From assembly GCF_005503695.1 (NCBI RefSeq), contig NZ_SCMU01000006.1:1-64000 (forward strand): a stretch of 64,000 nt of DNA. Reading direction: 5' to 3'. Within the stretch, counting starts at the first letter, position 1; the number at the start of each line of letters is the position of its first letter. The position numbers were made by a program, and so were the translations under genes. The DNA comes from Sphingopyxis sp. 2PD (lineage in GTDB: Bacteria; Pseudomonadota; Alphaproteobacteria; Sphingomonadales; Sphingomonadaceae). Shown piece after piece: positions 8,574-16,561 of this stretch. The notes below the pieces were generated by a model. The model searched no databases. It saw only the letters and a program-made list of their open reading frames with translations, and was not told the origin of the DNA.

Positions 8574-9854
8574 TCAGTCCTTTTCGCTGATGTCGGGAGC
8601 CGAGGCGCCGCCGTGGCTGTCGCCGCCCTTGAGAGTATGGGCACCGATGGTCGCACCCTGCGTCATCACCTGGCGGCGGCGCATTGTGGCCGCCCATGCG
8701 GGAGGGCCGTCGGCAGGCCGGGAAGGCGCAGCGCTCTCGGCGGACCCGCTGCGCCCGGCCTCGAAGTCGGCCCGCAGCTTCTCTGCGGCGCGGCGGAGCG
8801 GCGATGCGGCGCCGCTGGCGGCACTGCGCGCGACATTGGCCAAGCCGGAACCGACCGCCCCTGCCCCGCTCTTCCCGGCCTCTCCCGCGGAATAGGCCGC
8901 CGAGGCGCTGCCGGCCCCGCGCGCGCTGGCTGAAGCGGCGCCGCGTGCCGCGGTGGCCACCGCGCCGCCGGCGAGCGTCGCGCCGGCCGCACCGGCGGCG
9001 AGCGTGGCGCCCGCCGCGACGGCGGTCCCTGCAGCCGCACCGGCGCCGAGCTGCGGCCCGCCCGCGACGATGCCGTTGGCGACGCTGGGGCCGAAGATAC
9101 CAAGGCCGAGAAGCGTCAGCGCGCCGAGCGCGATCGCCATTGCCTGTTCGATATCGGGTTCAGGGCCGACGCTGGCGTCGAGGAAGCGGTCGAACAAGGT
9201 CGTTCCGATGCCGGTGATGACCGCGAGCACGAGCAGCTTGATGCCCGAGGAAATGATATGACCGAGCACGCGCTCGGCCATGAAGGCCGTCCGCCCGAAG
9301 AAGGCGAAGGGGATGAGGACGAAGCCCGCGAGCGTCACGAGCTTGAACTCGAGGATCGTCACGAACACCTGCACCGCGAGGATGAAGAAGGCGAGCACGA
9401 CGATGATCCAGGCGACAAGCAAGATCAGTATCTGCATAAAATTGACGAACAGGCCGATCGGCCCCAACAAATCGGCCGATGCATCGAGCAGCGGCTCGGC
9501 GGCTTCGAGCCCGGTCGCCGCGACGAACCCCGGACGCATGAAGTCGCCGATCGCCATGGCGCCGCCGCTCGCTTTCAGGCCCAGCCCAGCGAAACTTTCG
9601 AGCATGATCGTCGCCAGGCTCTGGAAATTGCCGATGATGAAGGCAAAGACGCCGATATAGAGCGTCTTCTTGACGAGACGCTGGAGGACATCCTCGTCGG
9701 CGCCCCACGCCCAGAAGAGCGCCGCGATCGTTACGTCGATGACGATCAGCGTCGAGGACAAGAAGCCGACTTCACCTCCGAGCAGCCCGAAGCCGCTGTC
9801 GATATAGGTCGAGAAGACCGACAGGAATTGATCGATTACCCCGGTGTCGTTCAT
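8574..9854 (-). CDS. trbL: Conjugal transfer protein TrbL (VirB6-like)
   Basis: Polytopic inner-membrane component of the type IV secretion channel. The 426-residue product has an N-terminal MNDTGVIDQFLSVFSTYIDSG typical of TrbL, about six membrane helices up to residue 260, and a long Ala/Gly/Ser-rich C-terminal tail. The start was set at 9854 because the ATG overlaps the trbK stop (ATGA); an upstream in-frame extension lies within trbK. Confidence 0.92.
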   Translation of the reverse strand: MNDTGVIDQFLSVFSTYIDSGFGLLGGEVGFLSSTLIVIDVTIAALFWAWGADEDVLQRLVKKTLYIGVFAFIIGNFQSLATIMLESFAGLGLKASGGAMAIGDFMRPGFVAATGLEAAEPLLDASADLLGPIGLFVNFMQILILLVAWIIVVLAFFILAVQVFVTILEFKLVTLAGFVLIPFAFFGRTAFMAERVLGHIISSGIKLLVLAVITGIGTTLFDRFLDASVGPEPDIEQAMAIALGALTLLGLGIFGPSVANGIVAGGPQLGAGAAAGTAVAAGATLAAGAAGATLAGGAVATAARGAASASARGAGSASAAYSAGEAGKSGAGAVGSGLANVARSAASGAASPLRRAAEKLRADFEAGRSGSAESAAPSRPADGPPAWAATMRRRQVMTQGATIGAHTLKGGDSHGGASAPDISEKD

Positions 9855-10105
9855 TTTTCGTCCTTCTCTTGACCAAAGAAGTGGCGGCGCTTCGTTTCCC
9901 AAGCCGCCTCGCATTCGGGGTCCGCGACCGTGACGGTTCGGCAGCGGCGGAGCGTCTCGCCAAGCTCGGGCCCTGCATCCGCTCTGGAAATGTGACCAGA
10001 AACGGACGCACGCGGCGCGGGCGGGTCGACCGCCGCCAGAAGCGCAAGCGTCAGCGCCATGCCGCCCACGATCGCTCCGGCGACGAGCTTCCCCGCCCGG
10101 CCCAT
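9851..10105 (-). CDS. trbK: TrbK-like entry-exclusion protein
   Basis: Small 84-residue membrane or lipoprotein-like product between trbJ and trbL, matching the TrbK-alt entry-exclusion type by position and by the conserved C-terminal pattern LGETLRRCRTVTVADPECEAAWETKRRHFF. One hydrophobic helix lies at about 6-26. TrbK proteins reduce redundant transfer between donor cells. It begins 2 bases past the trbJ stop and overlaps the trbL start by 4 bp. Confidence 0.8.
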   Translation of the reverse strand: MGRAGKLVAGAIVGGMALTLALLAAVDPPAPRASVSGHISRADAGPELGETLRRCRTVTVADPECEAAWETKRRHFFGQEKDEK

Positions 10106-10106
10106 C

Positions 10107-10343
10107 TCAATTGCCCTTGCGGAAGCGACGGAAGCGCTCACGCCCTTCGGCCTCGGCCGCCGCCGCGCGCGCGGCATCCAGCATTTCGGCGCGGCCCTGC
10201 GCCGCGATCGCGGCGGCGAGGTCGCCGAGTTGCTGCGACTGGAGCGCGAGCAGTTGGTTGCCCGCCTGCGCCGCCTGCAGCGCGCCGGTCGCCGACTGGC
10301 TGGCGGTGACCAGCGTCGAGATCGACTGGCGGGCCGCGCCCAT
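10107..10343 (-). pseudogene. trbJ: TrbJ C-terminal remnant
   Basis: Only about the last 75 residues of TrbJ (VirB5-like pilus-tip protein) remain, recognised from ATGALQAAQAGNQLLALQSQQL and the ending AEAEGRERFRRFRKGN. The family is usually about 240-260 residues with a signal peptide. Upstream the reading frame runs directly into the terminator of the DUF736 gene, so the deletion endpoint lies at about 10343-10352. This break removed the signal peptide and most of the protein, together with trbB to trbE. Confidence 0.85.
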
Positions 10344-10356
10344 ATGGCAGCACAAA

Positions 10357-10381
10357 AAGGACGGCCCGTCGGACCGCCCTT
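10357..10381 (-). terminator. Intrinsic terminator of the DUF736 gene
   Basis: On the minus strand an 11-bp stem with two G-U pairs (AAGGGCGGTCC / GGGCCGTCCTT) and a 3-base loop is followed directly by a run of T. It sits about 50 bp after the DUF736 stop and only a few bases from the trbJ break, so trb expression from this side would need read-through. Confidence 0.75.
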
Positions 10382-10399
10382 CGATGTCTTGCAGCGATC

Positions 10400-10421
10400 G
10401 GCTCCGCCCGAAGGCGGAGCC
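10400..10421 (-). other. UUCG-capped RNA hairpin
   Basis: Perfect 9-bp stem GGCTCCGCC / GGCGGAGCC; on the minus-strand transcript the loop reads UUCG closed by C-G, a very stable tetraloop. It lies between the DUF736 stop and its terminator and probably protects the mRNA 3' end. Confidence 0.6.
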
Positions 10422-10431
10422 GGGGATCCCG

Positions 10432-10752
10432 TCAGGCCGGCGGGTTCCAGATGATGACCTTTTTCATCGGGTCGTCGCCAGGGGCGTTGGCGACATTGCC
10501 GTAGATGGTCCCGAATTCGGGGGCCGACATCGTCACCGACACATATTCGGCGCCGTTGCTCTGCGAGAAGCGCTTCCAACCGGCGCCCAGTTCGAATCCG
10601 TTCTTGCGGCTGAGGATGCGATAATCAGGCTCGTTTTCCTTGATCTTGCGGCCATTCGGCACGATCGCGATCGGCGCGGTGACGTTGAGGGTGGCCAGCG
10701 TACCTTCGAAGCTGCCGTCGGCCTTGACGTGGAGATTGGCGATGGTGGGCAT
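10432..10752 (-). CDS. DUF736 family protein
   Basis: The 106-residue product starts MPTIANLHVKADGSFEGTLA and contains PDYRILSRKNGFELGAGWKR, which identify DUF736. These proteins are almost always carried on alphaproteobacterial plasmids and conjugative islands; the function is not established. GGAG lies 10 bp before the ATG. It has its own terminator, so it is a separate unit from the trb remnant, and about 250 bp without a gene lie upstream. Confidence 0.85.
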   Translation of the reverse strand: MPTIANLHVKADGSFEGTLATLNVTAPIAIVPNGRKIKENEPDYRILSRKNGFELGAGWKRFSQSNGAEYVSVTMSAPEFGTIYGNVANAPGDDPMKKVIIWNPPA

Positions 10753-11006
10753 GAACTTTCTCCTTCGGTTGCTCGGGGACTTTCCCGATGGCGCCGGAAG
10801 AAGGGACCGCGAGCTGCCGTCACCGAGCGGCACGCGAGGGCGAACCCCGCATGGGGTTGACGGCCAGAGGCGAGCCGGGCCCGCAGAAGGGCGACAGGAA
10901 GGGACAGGCCTCGAGCGACGGAGACAAATGCCCTCACGGCCATCGAGGGACGGGCACCGACAGAATTGGCGGGCCACTCCCAACTACCGCTCCCGATTCC
11001 GTTCGA

Positions 11007-11435
11007 TCAGTCGCAGCGATGCGAGCCCCAATATTTGGCCCACTGCGCCGTGAGACCGCTGCGGACCATCGCGCAGGAGACATCGCCCGAGCGGGGCGAC
11101 GTGCAGAAGGCGGCGGTACGGGTGCCGCCGGCCCCGCCGCGCGACACACAGCGCATGGCCGGCCCGCGAACAAGAATATGGCCCGTCCGGTTCCGCCCCT
11201 GCGGCTCCCCCAGCAGACGGGCGAGATGATCGCGCGCCGCTATGGGGTCGGCATCGGGACAGGGATGGCCTGCGCTGCAGCTGCCATCCATCTCGCGCGC
11301 CGCGACGCCCGAGAGACGGACATGCGGCCCTTCGGCGCACCAGATCGGCCCGTCGCCGTCCCACACTGCGAGCGGAGTACATGTGAAGGACTGGCCGGAC
11401 GGAACGACCGAGGCGAGCAGGAACAGAGCGAACAT
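11007..11435 (-). CDS. Thermonuclease-family (SNase-like) island protein
   Basis: The 142-residue exported protein has a hydrophobic start MFALFLLASVVPSGQS, then SFTCTPLAVWDGDGPIWCAEGPHVRLSGVAAREMDG, which follows the SNase OB-fold pattern. The catalytic Arg/Glu arrangement is only partly preserved. Cysteine pairs suggest disulphides in the periplasm. It belongs to a group seen on conjugative islands. AGGGCGGG upstream supports the ATG at 11435. It starts 9 bp after the preceding small gene on the same strand. Confidence 0.7.
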   Translation of the reverse strand: MFALFLLASVVPSGQSFTCTPLAVWDGDGPIWCAEGPHVRLSGVAAREMDGSCSAGHPCPDADPIAARDHLARLLGEPQGRNRTGHILVRGPAMRCVSRGGAGGTRTAAFCTSPRSGDVSCAMVRSGLTAQWAKYWGSHRCD

Positions 11436-11444
11436 CAACCCGCC

Positions 11445-11714
11445 CTAACGCTGAGGATCGACCGATTCAAACGCCCAAACCGACCCAAGCGCCAAAGGAT
11501 GGCGCGAAGCGCCCACAAGAAACGCGCTCTTGGCGAGCCCGCCGCCGGGCGGCGTGCGCGCGGGCTTGGGGGCCAGCCGCCGCCCGGCAAGGATGGCGAG
11601 CCAAGTGCGCTGCGCGGCCAGAACATCGCGCGGCCCCTGGCGCCGCGTGCCGGCGCCAGAGCACGCCCAATCGAGCCGCGCTCGATCCGGCAGCGGCAAC
11701 TGCCCGGCGTTCAA
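11445..11714 (-). CDS. Small island protein of unknown function
   Basis: An open frame of about 89 codons lies between the zinc-ribbon-like gene and the SNase-like gene. A TTG start at 11714 overlaps the upstream stop (TTGA); an ATG at 11759 would overlap by 49 bp. The product is basic and reads DVLAAQRTWLAILAGRRLAPK and ASRHPLALGSVWAFESVDPQR with strongly GC-biased third codon positions, consistent with a real gene. I do not recognise the family. Confidence 0.45.
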   Translation of the reverse strand: MNAGQLPLPDRARLDWACSGAGTRRQGPRDVLAAQRTWLAILAGRRLAPKPARTPPGGGLAKSAFLVGASRHPLALGSVWAFESVDPQR

Positions 11715-11935
11715 CTCTTGGAGCGAATGACGTGTCGCGGTTCGCCGCACAGGCCGCATGGGGCTTTCAACAATTCGAAGCCGCGAGCACCGCCGGCAGC
11801 CTGCGTTGCGGTGCCGGCCTGCGCAACGGACGAGAGATCGAGCCGATCCGCGATGCATTCGTCGCAGAGTGGCGTTCCGTCCATGCGCCGGACCAGCGCC
11901 TCGACACGTTCTGCCGTTGTTGATCTTGTAGCCAT
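11711..11935 (-). CDS. Small CxxC-pair (zinc-ribbon-like) protein
   Basis: The 74-residue product starts MATRSTTAERVEALVRRMDG and has two CxxC pairs, CDEC near residue 24 and CGLC near 61, which suggests a structural zinc site. The first half looks like a small helical DNA-binding-type segment. Similar small proteins occur on sphingomonad islands. Start ATG 11935; a longer extension upstream runs into IS remnant DNA. It is first of three closely spaced genes leading to the SNase-like gene. Confidence 0.55.
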   Translation of the reverse strand: MATRSTTAERVEALVRRMDGTPLCDECIADRLDLSSVAQAGTATQAAGGARGFELLKAPCGLCGEPRHVIRSKS

Positions 11936-11989
11936 GCGTGTGCCGTAGAGATGTATCGGGATTCGCGAAAGCCACGAGCGTGCGACTGC

Positions 11990-12506
11990 TAGTGGCCGGA
12001 AGGAGACGGTCTTCTGTGGATGGCTCCCGCGTTGCAAGCATAAATTGACGTTCGGCGTTCTGGTCGGTTGCAGTCGTCTGTCCGGCCTGTTGATGCAGTC
12101 GGTAGGGACTGCTGGCCCTGATGGAGTCCGCGAACCGGGTCCCGATCGGCTTATCAGGCTATAGCGCCTTTGACTGTCCATGGGTTGTCCCGGCTCCCGG
12201 TCTGACCGGTATCGCCATCACATCGCATCGCGCTTACAACATCGTAAGGCTGATCTCCTCAGCCAAGCTCCTTCTATTATCCTGCCAGCATCGGGGCATG
12301 ATGGCGCTGATAAACTTGCCCGCGCGTCATGAGCGCCCAAGCGATCCGGGCCATCTTGTTCGCCATGGCGACCGTGGCGACCCTCACCGGCTTGCGGGCC
12401 AGCAGGGCGACAAGGCGCGGGTCTGCCGTGTCAGGCTTGTATTTCGCGCGGCGGACCAATGAGGTCGCGCCTATGACCAGCAGTCGGCGCAGATATTTAG
12501 CCGTTG
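11990..12506 (-). mobile_element. IS110/IS1111-type remnant
   Basis: Contains the last 75 codons of an IS110-family transposase followed by about 270 bp of non-coding DNA with short palindromes (for example CCGGT-CTG-ACCGG at 12197-12209). The 5' part of the element is gone; its broken end joins a GDSL-hydrolase gene at about 12498-12506. The other limit near 11990 is a guess based on a segment resembling ends of such elements. In the IS1111 subgroup the non-coding end after the transposase encodes the bridge RNA. Confidence 0.6.
12277..12504 (-). pseudogene. IS110-family transposase, C-terminal fragment
   Basis: The fragment STAKYLRRLLVIGATSLVRR, then PRLVALLARKPVRVATVAMANKMARIAWALMTRG, matches the C-terminal Transposase_20 domain of IS110/IS1111 elements. 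The N-terminal DEDD RuvC-like domain is absent, so it is inactive. It is joined in a different frame to the truncated GDSL-hydrolase gene. Confidence 0.85.
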
Positions 12507-12751
12507 ACACTCCGCTGGCATGCTAACGGAGCGCCCGGCGCCAACTCGCCCAGACCGAGTTCCGCGGCGAACGAACTTCCCAAGGCGACATATTCAGGGT
12601 TTCCGACCGGCTTGCGATGGCCTTGATACATCATGATCCCAAGGACCGCCGTCGCGCCCAGCGCGAGTAACAACGCCGCTCCAACAATCGATCGTTTCAG
12701 ACCGCGGGGCATGCTCGGTTCTTTCGCCAATACCGGATGTTCGTTCGTCAT
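12497..12751 (-). pseudogene. SGNH/GDSL hydrolase, N-terminal fragment
   Basis: After one membrane helix (IVGAALLLALGATAVLGIMM) the protein reads EYVALGSSFAAELGLGELAPG, the block I motif of SGNH/GDSL hydrolases with the nucleophile Ser in GSSFAA, then ACQRSVNG. It stops at the junction with the IS remnant after about 84 residues, where a full enzyme would have about 270. The Asn and Asp/His blocks are missing, so it is a broken gene. Confidence 0.75.
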
Positions 12752-12790
12752 AGGGCGGCGCGACACGTGCGACGGCGACCTCGGACGCGC

Positions 12791-14398
12791 CTAGGCTGCT
12801 GATAGCGGAGCGACCGAAAGACAATCCGCGTAACGTCCGCGCAAAGCCTTCTTGTCGATTTTGCCCGTAGCGGTGAGCGGAATGTAGTCGAAAATGACCC
12901 GGTCGGGCAGCCACCAGCGCACAAGCCTGGGCTCGAGCCAGGCCCGAACAGCCTCCTCATCCAAGACGGATTCGGGCATGCGCTCGATGACGAGGAGCGG
13001 CCGTTCCTCCCACTTGGGATGAAACACGCCGACAACGGCCGCGATTTTGACGCCGGGGCAAGCGACGGCGACATTTTCGATGTCAATCGAACTGATCCAT
13101 TCGCCGCCCGATTTGATGACGTCCTTCTTCCGGTCGGTGATGCGCATAAAGCCATTCGCATCTACAGTGGCGATGTCGCCGGTATCGAACCATCCGTCGG
13201 CGTCGAGCGCACTGACCGACTGCCGGTAATACCGTTCCAGAACCCAAGGCCCACGGACGAGCACGTTGCCTGCCGCGACACCGTCGTGCGGCAAGTCCTG
13301 ACCATCATCGTCGACAATCTTGAGCTCGACGCCGAACTGGAGCCGGCCTTGCCGCGTCCAGATGATGTCGTTCATTTCATCATGGCCTAGCGCTGCAACC
13401 TTGGGCGTCGGCGTTGCGAGCACGCCGAGCGGCGACATCTCGGTCATGCCCCAGATCTGGCGAACCTTGACGCCATATTGGGTCTCGAACGTCTCCGCCA
13501 TCGCGCGCGGCACGGCCGACCCGCCAATCACGACACGCTCGAGCGTCCCCGTGTCCTCGCCCGTGCGGGCGAGGTGATCGAGATACATGGTCCAGATTGT
13601 CGGCACGCCGCCCGAGAAGGTGACGCCCTCGGACTTGATCAGCTCTTGCAGGCTCGCTCCGTCGAATTTGTCGCACGGAAATACGAACTTCGCTCCGTTA
13701 ATCGCTCCCGCGAATGGGAGGCCCCAGGCCGTCGCGTGATAGAGCGACTGGCACGGCAAGATCACGTCGAAGGCAGAGAAACCGAGCGCGCCCGACAGAC
13801 CGGCGACAAGCGCGTGCAGCACCACCGAGCGGTGCGAGTAGAGCACGCCCTTCGGATCGCCGGTGGTGCCCGATGTGTAGCAGAGAAAGGCCCCGCTGTT
13901 CTCCTCGAGGTCGGGCCAAAGGGTTGTCCCGGAAAATTCAGCGATGCGCCGATCATAGTCATCCCCGGTCAGCATCACGAAATGCTCGATCGTATGGAGC
14001 GCGGGTTTCAGCCGCTCGACGATCTCGTGCAGATTGGCGTCATAGAGAAGCACCCGGCTTTCGGCATGGTTGATCGTAAATGCGATATGTTCGTCCGGGA
14101 GCCTCGGATTGGCGGTGTGGAGAACAAGCCCCTTCCCGGGCGCAGCAAAAAACAGTTCGAAATGCCGGTGCGTATTCCAAGCGAGCGAGCTGATCCGGTC
14201 CCCCGGTTCGAGCCCGAGGCTCATGAGCCACTCGGCCCCCGCCGCCGCTCGCGAGAGCGCACCCGCATAATCGTAACGAAAGAGCTTGCCGTCGCAGTCC
14301 TTCGATACGATCTCGCGATCGCCGTGCGCTGTCGCTGCAAAGCGCAATATCTGCGAAATGTTGAGCGGCAGGTTCTGCATCAAACCCGGGATTGTCAT
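12791..14398 (-). CDS. Medium/long-chain acyl-CoA ligase (AMP-forming)
   Basis: Adenylate-forming enzyme activating a carboxylic acid to its CoA ester. The 535-residue product has the P-loop [18 protein letters not shown], the A5 stretch [12 protein letters not shown], the [12 protein letters not shown] and [17 protein letters not shown] motifs, and the catalytic lysine in [14 protein letters not shown]. The N-terminal [12 protein letters not shown] resembles AlkK-type medium-chain ligases. It is the last gene of the minus-strand operon that begins with the TonB receptor at 20.8 kb, 37 bp after an esterase gene. In that context it probably activates acids released by the two esterases. Confidence 0.88.
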   Translation of the reverse strand: MTIPGLMQNLPLNISQILRFAATAHGDREIVSKDCDGKLFRYDYAGALSRAAAGAEWLMSLGLEPGDRISSLAWNTHRHFELFFAAPGKGLVLHTANPRLPDEHIAFTINHAESRVLLYDANLHEIVERLKPALHTIEHFVMLTGDDYDRRIAEFSGTTLWPDLEENSGAFLCYTSGTTGDPKGVLYSHRSVVLHALVAGLSGALGFSAFDVILPCQSLYHATAWGLPFAGAINGAKFVFPCDKFDGASLQELIKSEGVTFSGGVPTIWTMYLDHLARTGEDTGTLERVVIGGSAVPRAMAETFETQYGVKVRQIWGMTEMSPLGVLATPTPKVAALGHDEMNDIIWTRQGRLQFGVELKIVDDDGQDLPHDGVAAGNVLVRGPWVLERYYRQSVSALDADGWFDTGDIATVDANGFMRITDRKKDVIKSGGEWISSIDIENVAVACPGVKIAAVVGVFHPKWEERPLLVIERMPESVLDEEAVRAWLEPRLVRWWLPDRVIFDYIPLTATGKIDKKALRGRYADCLSVAPLSAA

Positions 14399-14435
14399 CT
14401 AGCATGTCCTCAACCTGATCGCGGCCAGCCGCAGT

Positions 14436-15392
14436 CTACCCATTCGCCAGCAAAGCTTGCAGCCGCGCGACGACCTCATCGGTCGCCTCGGCGGCAGCCG
14501 GTATGATCCCGGCAAAATGCACGAAACCATGCGTCAGATGATCGAACTCCAGGAGTTCGGAGCGAACCCCCGCATCTCGCAGGCGTCCGGCGTAGGCAAC
14601 GGCCTCGTCGCGCAGCGGATCGACCGATAGGACGACCGTCAACGCACGCGGCAAGCGCGAGAGATCGTCTGCCTTGAGAGGCGAAAGGCGCGGATCGGCG
14701 GTGTCGGCGCCCTGCGCATAATCGGCGACACACACCGTCAGACTCGCGCGGCGGAGCGTCGGATCAGCGTCGCGAACGCGGGACGGATAGTCATTCTCGC
14801 CGGCGTCGAGGTCGACGGCCGGGTAGAGCAGGAGCTGTGCATCAAAGGGCCGTCCCTCTTGGGGCTCGTCGCGCATAGCGATGCAGATTGCGGCCGCTAG
14901 ATTGCCGCCGGCGCTATCGCCGCCGATGATCGCTGGCAAACTATCACCGCCGAGGGACGACCGATTGGCGGCAATCCAGCGCGCGGCCGCGAGGCTGTCG
15001 TCAAATCCCGCCGGGAAGGGATGCTCGGGGGCGAGACGATAGCTGCTGGCCACCACCACCATCGAGAGATCCCGGCATAGCCGGCGGATGGTATGATCGA
15101 CGGTGTCGAGGTCGCCGATGGCCCAGCCGCCGCCGTGAATATAGTGCAGCGTCCCCGTCGGCTCGGTCGATGGACGGTAAATCCGGAGTGGGACCTTGGC
15201 GTCGCGCGTTTCGATCTGCCGGTCTTCGATCGAAGCAACGTCTATGCGGCCGCCCGGCCCAACGATCATCGGGATCATCGCGGCAGCCTGCGCCCGAAGC
15301 GTCGGATAGTCGACGGGCCCCGGCGGCACGGAAGGCAGTTGGTCGACAAGTTGCTGCAATACTGGGTCGAGCGCCACGATAAACTCCGTCAA
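14436..15392 (-). CDS. HSL-family alpha/beta-hydrolase (esterase)
   Basis: The 318-residue carboxylesterase of the hormone-sensitive-lipase family IV has the oxyanion-hole HGGG at 86-89 (YIHGGGWAIG), the nucleophile Ser160 in GGDSAGGN, an Asp in SVDPLRDE and the catalytic His in DHLTHGFVHF. It has no signal peptide, so it acts in the cytoplasm. It overlaps the upstream serine-hydrolase gene by 4 bp, which ties it to the GH68 and fructokinase genes. Likely job: removing short to medium acyl groups from the imported substrate. Confidence 0.9.
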   Translation of the reverse strand: MTEFIVALDPVLQQLVDQLPSVPPGPVDYPTLRAQAAAMIPMIVGPGGRIDVASIEDRQIETRDAKVPLRIYRPSTEPTGTLHYIHGGGWAIGDLDTVDHTIRRLCRDLSMVVVASSYRLAPEHPFPAGFDDSLAAARWIAANRSSLGGDSLPAIIGGDSAGGNLAAAICIAMRDEPQEGRPFDAQLLLYPAVDLDAGENDYPSRVRDADPTLRRASLTVCVADYAQGADTADPRLSPLKADDLSRLPRALTVVLSVDPLRDEAVAYAGRLRDAGVRSELLEFDHLTHGFVHFAGIIPAAAEATDEVVARLQALLANG

Positions 15393-16561
15393 TAAGTTGG
15401 AATGGAAAGGCCGAGGATGCGCGCCAGCGCATCGACGACGCGGTACACTTGTGGGTCCCTGACGCCGGGTTGGCCGGTGCGGTTGCGGACATAGGCAAAG
15501 CTGACACCCGAGGATGGGTGGGCAAAGGCGAGCGAGCCCCCCGCCCCGTCATGGCCGAACGATCCCTCGCCGAGCATCGGCTGGATCGCCCATGGCAGCA
15601 TGAGGCCCGCGCCCCAGGTCGGACCGGCGAAGTCCTGACCGAAAGGCGTTCCCGAAGACACGGTACGACAGGCGTCGCGAAGGCAATCCTCCGAAACAAG
15701 CGGAGCCTGGCCGACGCTACCGATCGCCTTCGAATAGAGCCGCGCGAGCGAGCGCGCGTCGGCGACACCATTTGCGCCCGCCAGTTCGACGCGCTGCACG
15801 GCGGGATCGTTCATGGCGTCGGCGAGACCGCTCATCCGCGCGGGGAAAAGGCCATTCAGCGATATCGCGCGCGCTGCGATCGATGACGGGTCAAGTTCGG
15901 GCGTGTCATATTCGGCCGGAACCTCGACGGCGGCAATGGGCGACTGCGCGTCGCCGCTGCGGCCAATCTGTATGTTGAGTTCCAACGGCCCAGCAAGATT
16001 GGCGCGGAACCATTCTCCGATGGTCTGGCCGGTCACCCGCCGCATCAGTTCCGACGTGATCCAGCCCACGGTGATCGCATGATAGGCGTGTGCCGTGCCC
16101 GGTTCGAACAGCGGAGCTTCCGCCGCAAGCCTTGCTGCCATCGCGGCTATATCGGCCAGGCCTGCGATCGTGATCGGTCCGCTTATCAGGGGAACGCCAG
16201 CCTGATGTGCGAGCGCCTTGCGGACACTGATATCGCCCTTGCCGTGCGCCGCGAACTCGGGCCAGTAGTGCGCGAGCGGCAGATCGAGATCGATCCTGCC
16301 GTTCGAGACCTGCGACAGGACGCACAGTGCCGATATTCCCTTGGTGACCGAGAAAACGGGGACGGCGGTATTGCGATACCAGGGGGTTTGATCGCTGGCA
16401 TCTGCCGAGCCGCCCCAGAGATCGAGCACCGGCTGGCCGTCACGATAGATGGCGCAGGCGGCCCCGCGTTCGCCGCCCTCCTGGAAGTTCGCTTCGAATG
16501 CGTCGCGGCACGCCGCGAATTGCGGATCGACGGTGCCCTGAATTTGGGAACGGTTGGTCAA
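15389..16561 (-). CDS. Class C beta-lactamase-fold esterase (EstB-like)
   Basis: The 390-residue serine hydrolase has the SxxK motif SVTK at 71-74 and the second-site Tyr near 159 in AYHAITVGW, as in family VIII esterases such as EstB. It has no clear signal peptide, unlike AmpC beta-lactamases, which favours a cytoplasmic esterase. Its start overlaps the ROK kinase stop by 4 bp and its stop overlaps the HSL esterase start by 4 bp. Two different esterases in one sucrose operon suggest an acylated sugar as substrate. Confidence 0.88.
   Translation of the reverse strand: MTNRSQIQGTVDPQFAACRDAFEANFQEGGERGAACAIYRDGQPVLDLWGGSADASDQTPWYRNTAVPVFSVTKGISALCVLSQVSNGRIDLDLPLAHYWPEFAAHGKGDISVRKALAHQAGVPLISGPITIAGLADIAAMAARLAAEAPLFEPGTAHAYHAITVGWITSELMRRVTGQTIGEWFRANLAGPLELNIQIGRSGDAQSPIAAVEVPAEYDTPELDPSSIAARAISLNGLFPARMSGLADAMNDPAVQRVELAGANGVADARSLARLYSKAIGSVGQAPLVSEDCLRDACRTVSSGTPFGQDFAGPTWGAGLMLPWAIQPMLGEGSFGHDGAGGSLAFAHPSSGVSFAYVRNRTGQPGVRDPQVYRVVDALARILGLSIPTY

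Larger units (their letters stand above)
4026..12510. mobile_element. Decayed integrative conjugative element
   Basis: The block runs from just after trmB to the IS remnant near 12.5 kb. It holds a tyrosine integrase at one end and a partial trb mating-pair operon (trbJ remnant to trbI), a DUF736 gene and a thermonuclease-like gene typical of alphaproteobacterial conjugative islands. The trbB, trbC, trbD and trbE genes, most of trbJ, the coupling protein and the relaxase are missing, so it cannot transfer itself. The exact attachment sites were not found; the limits given are approximate. Confidence 0.65.
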
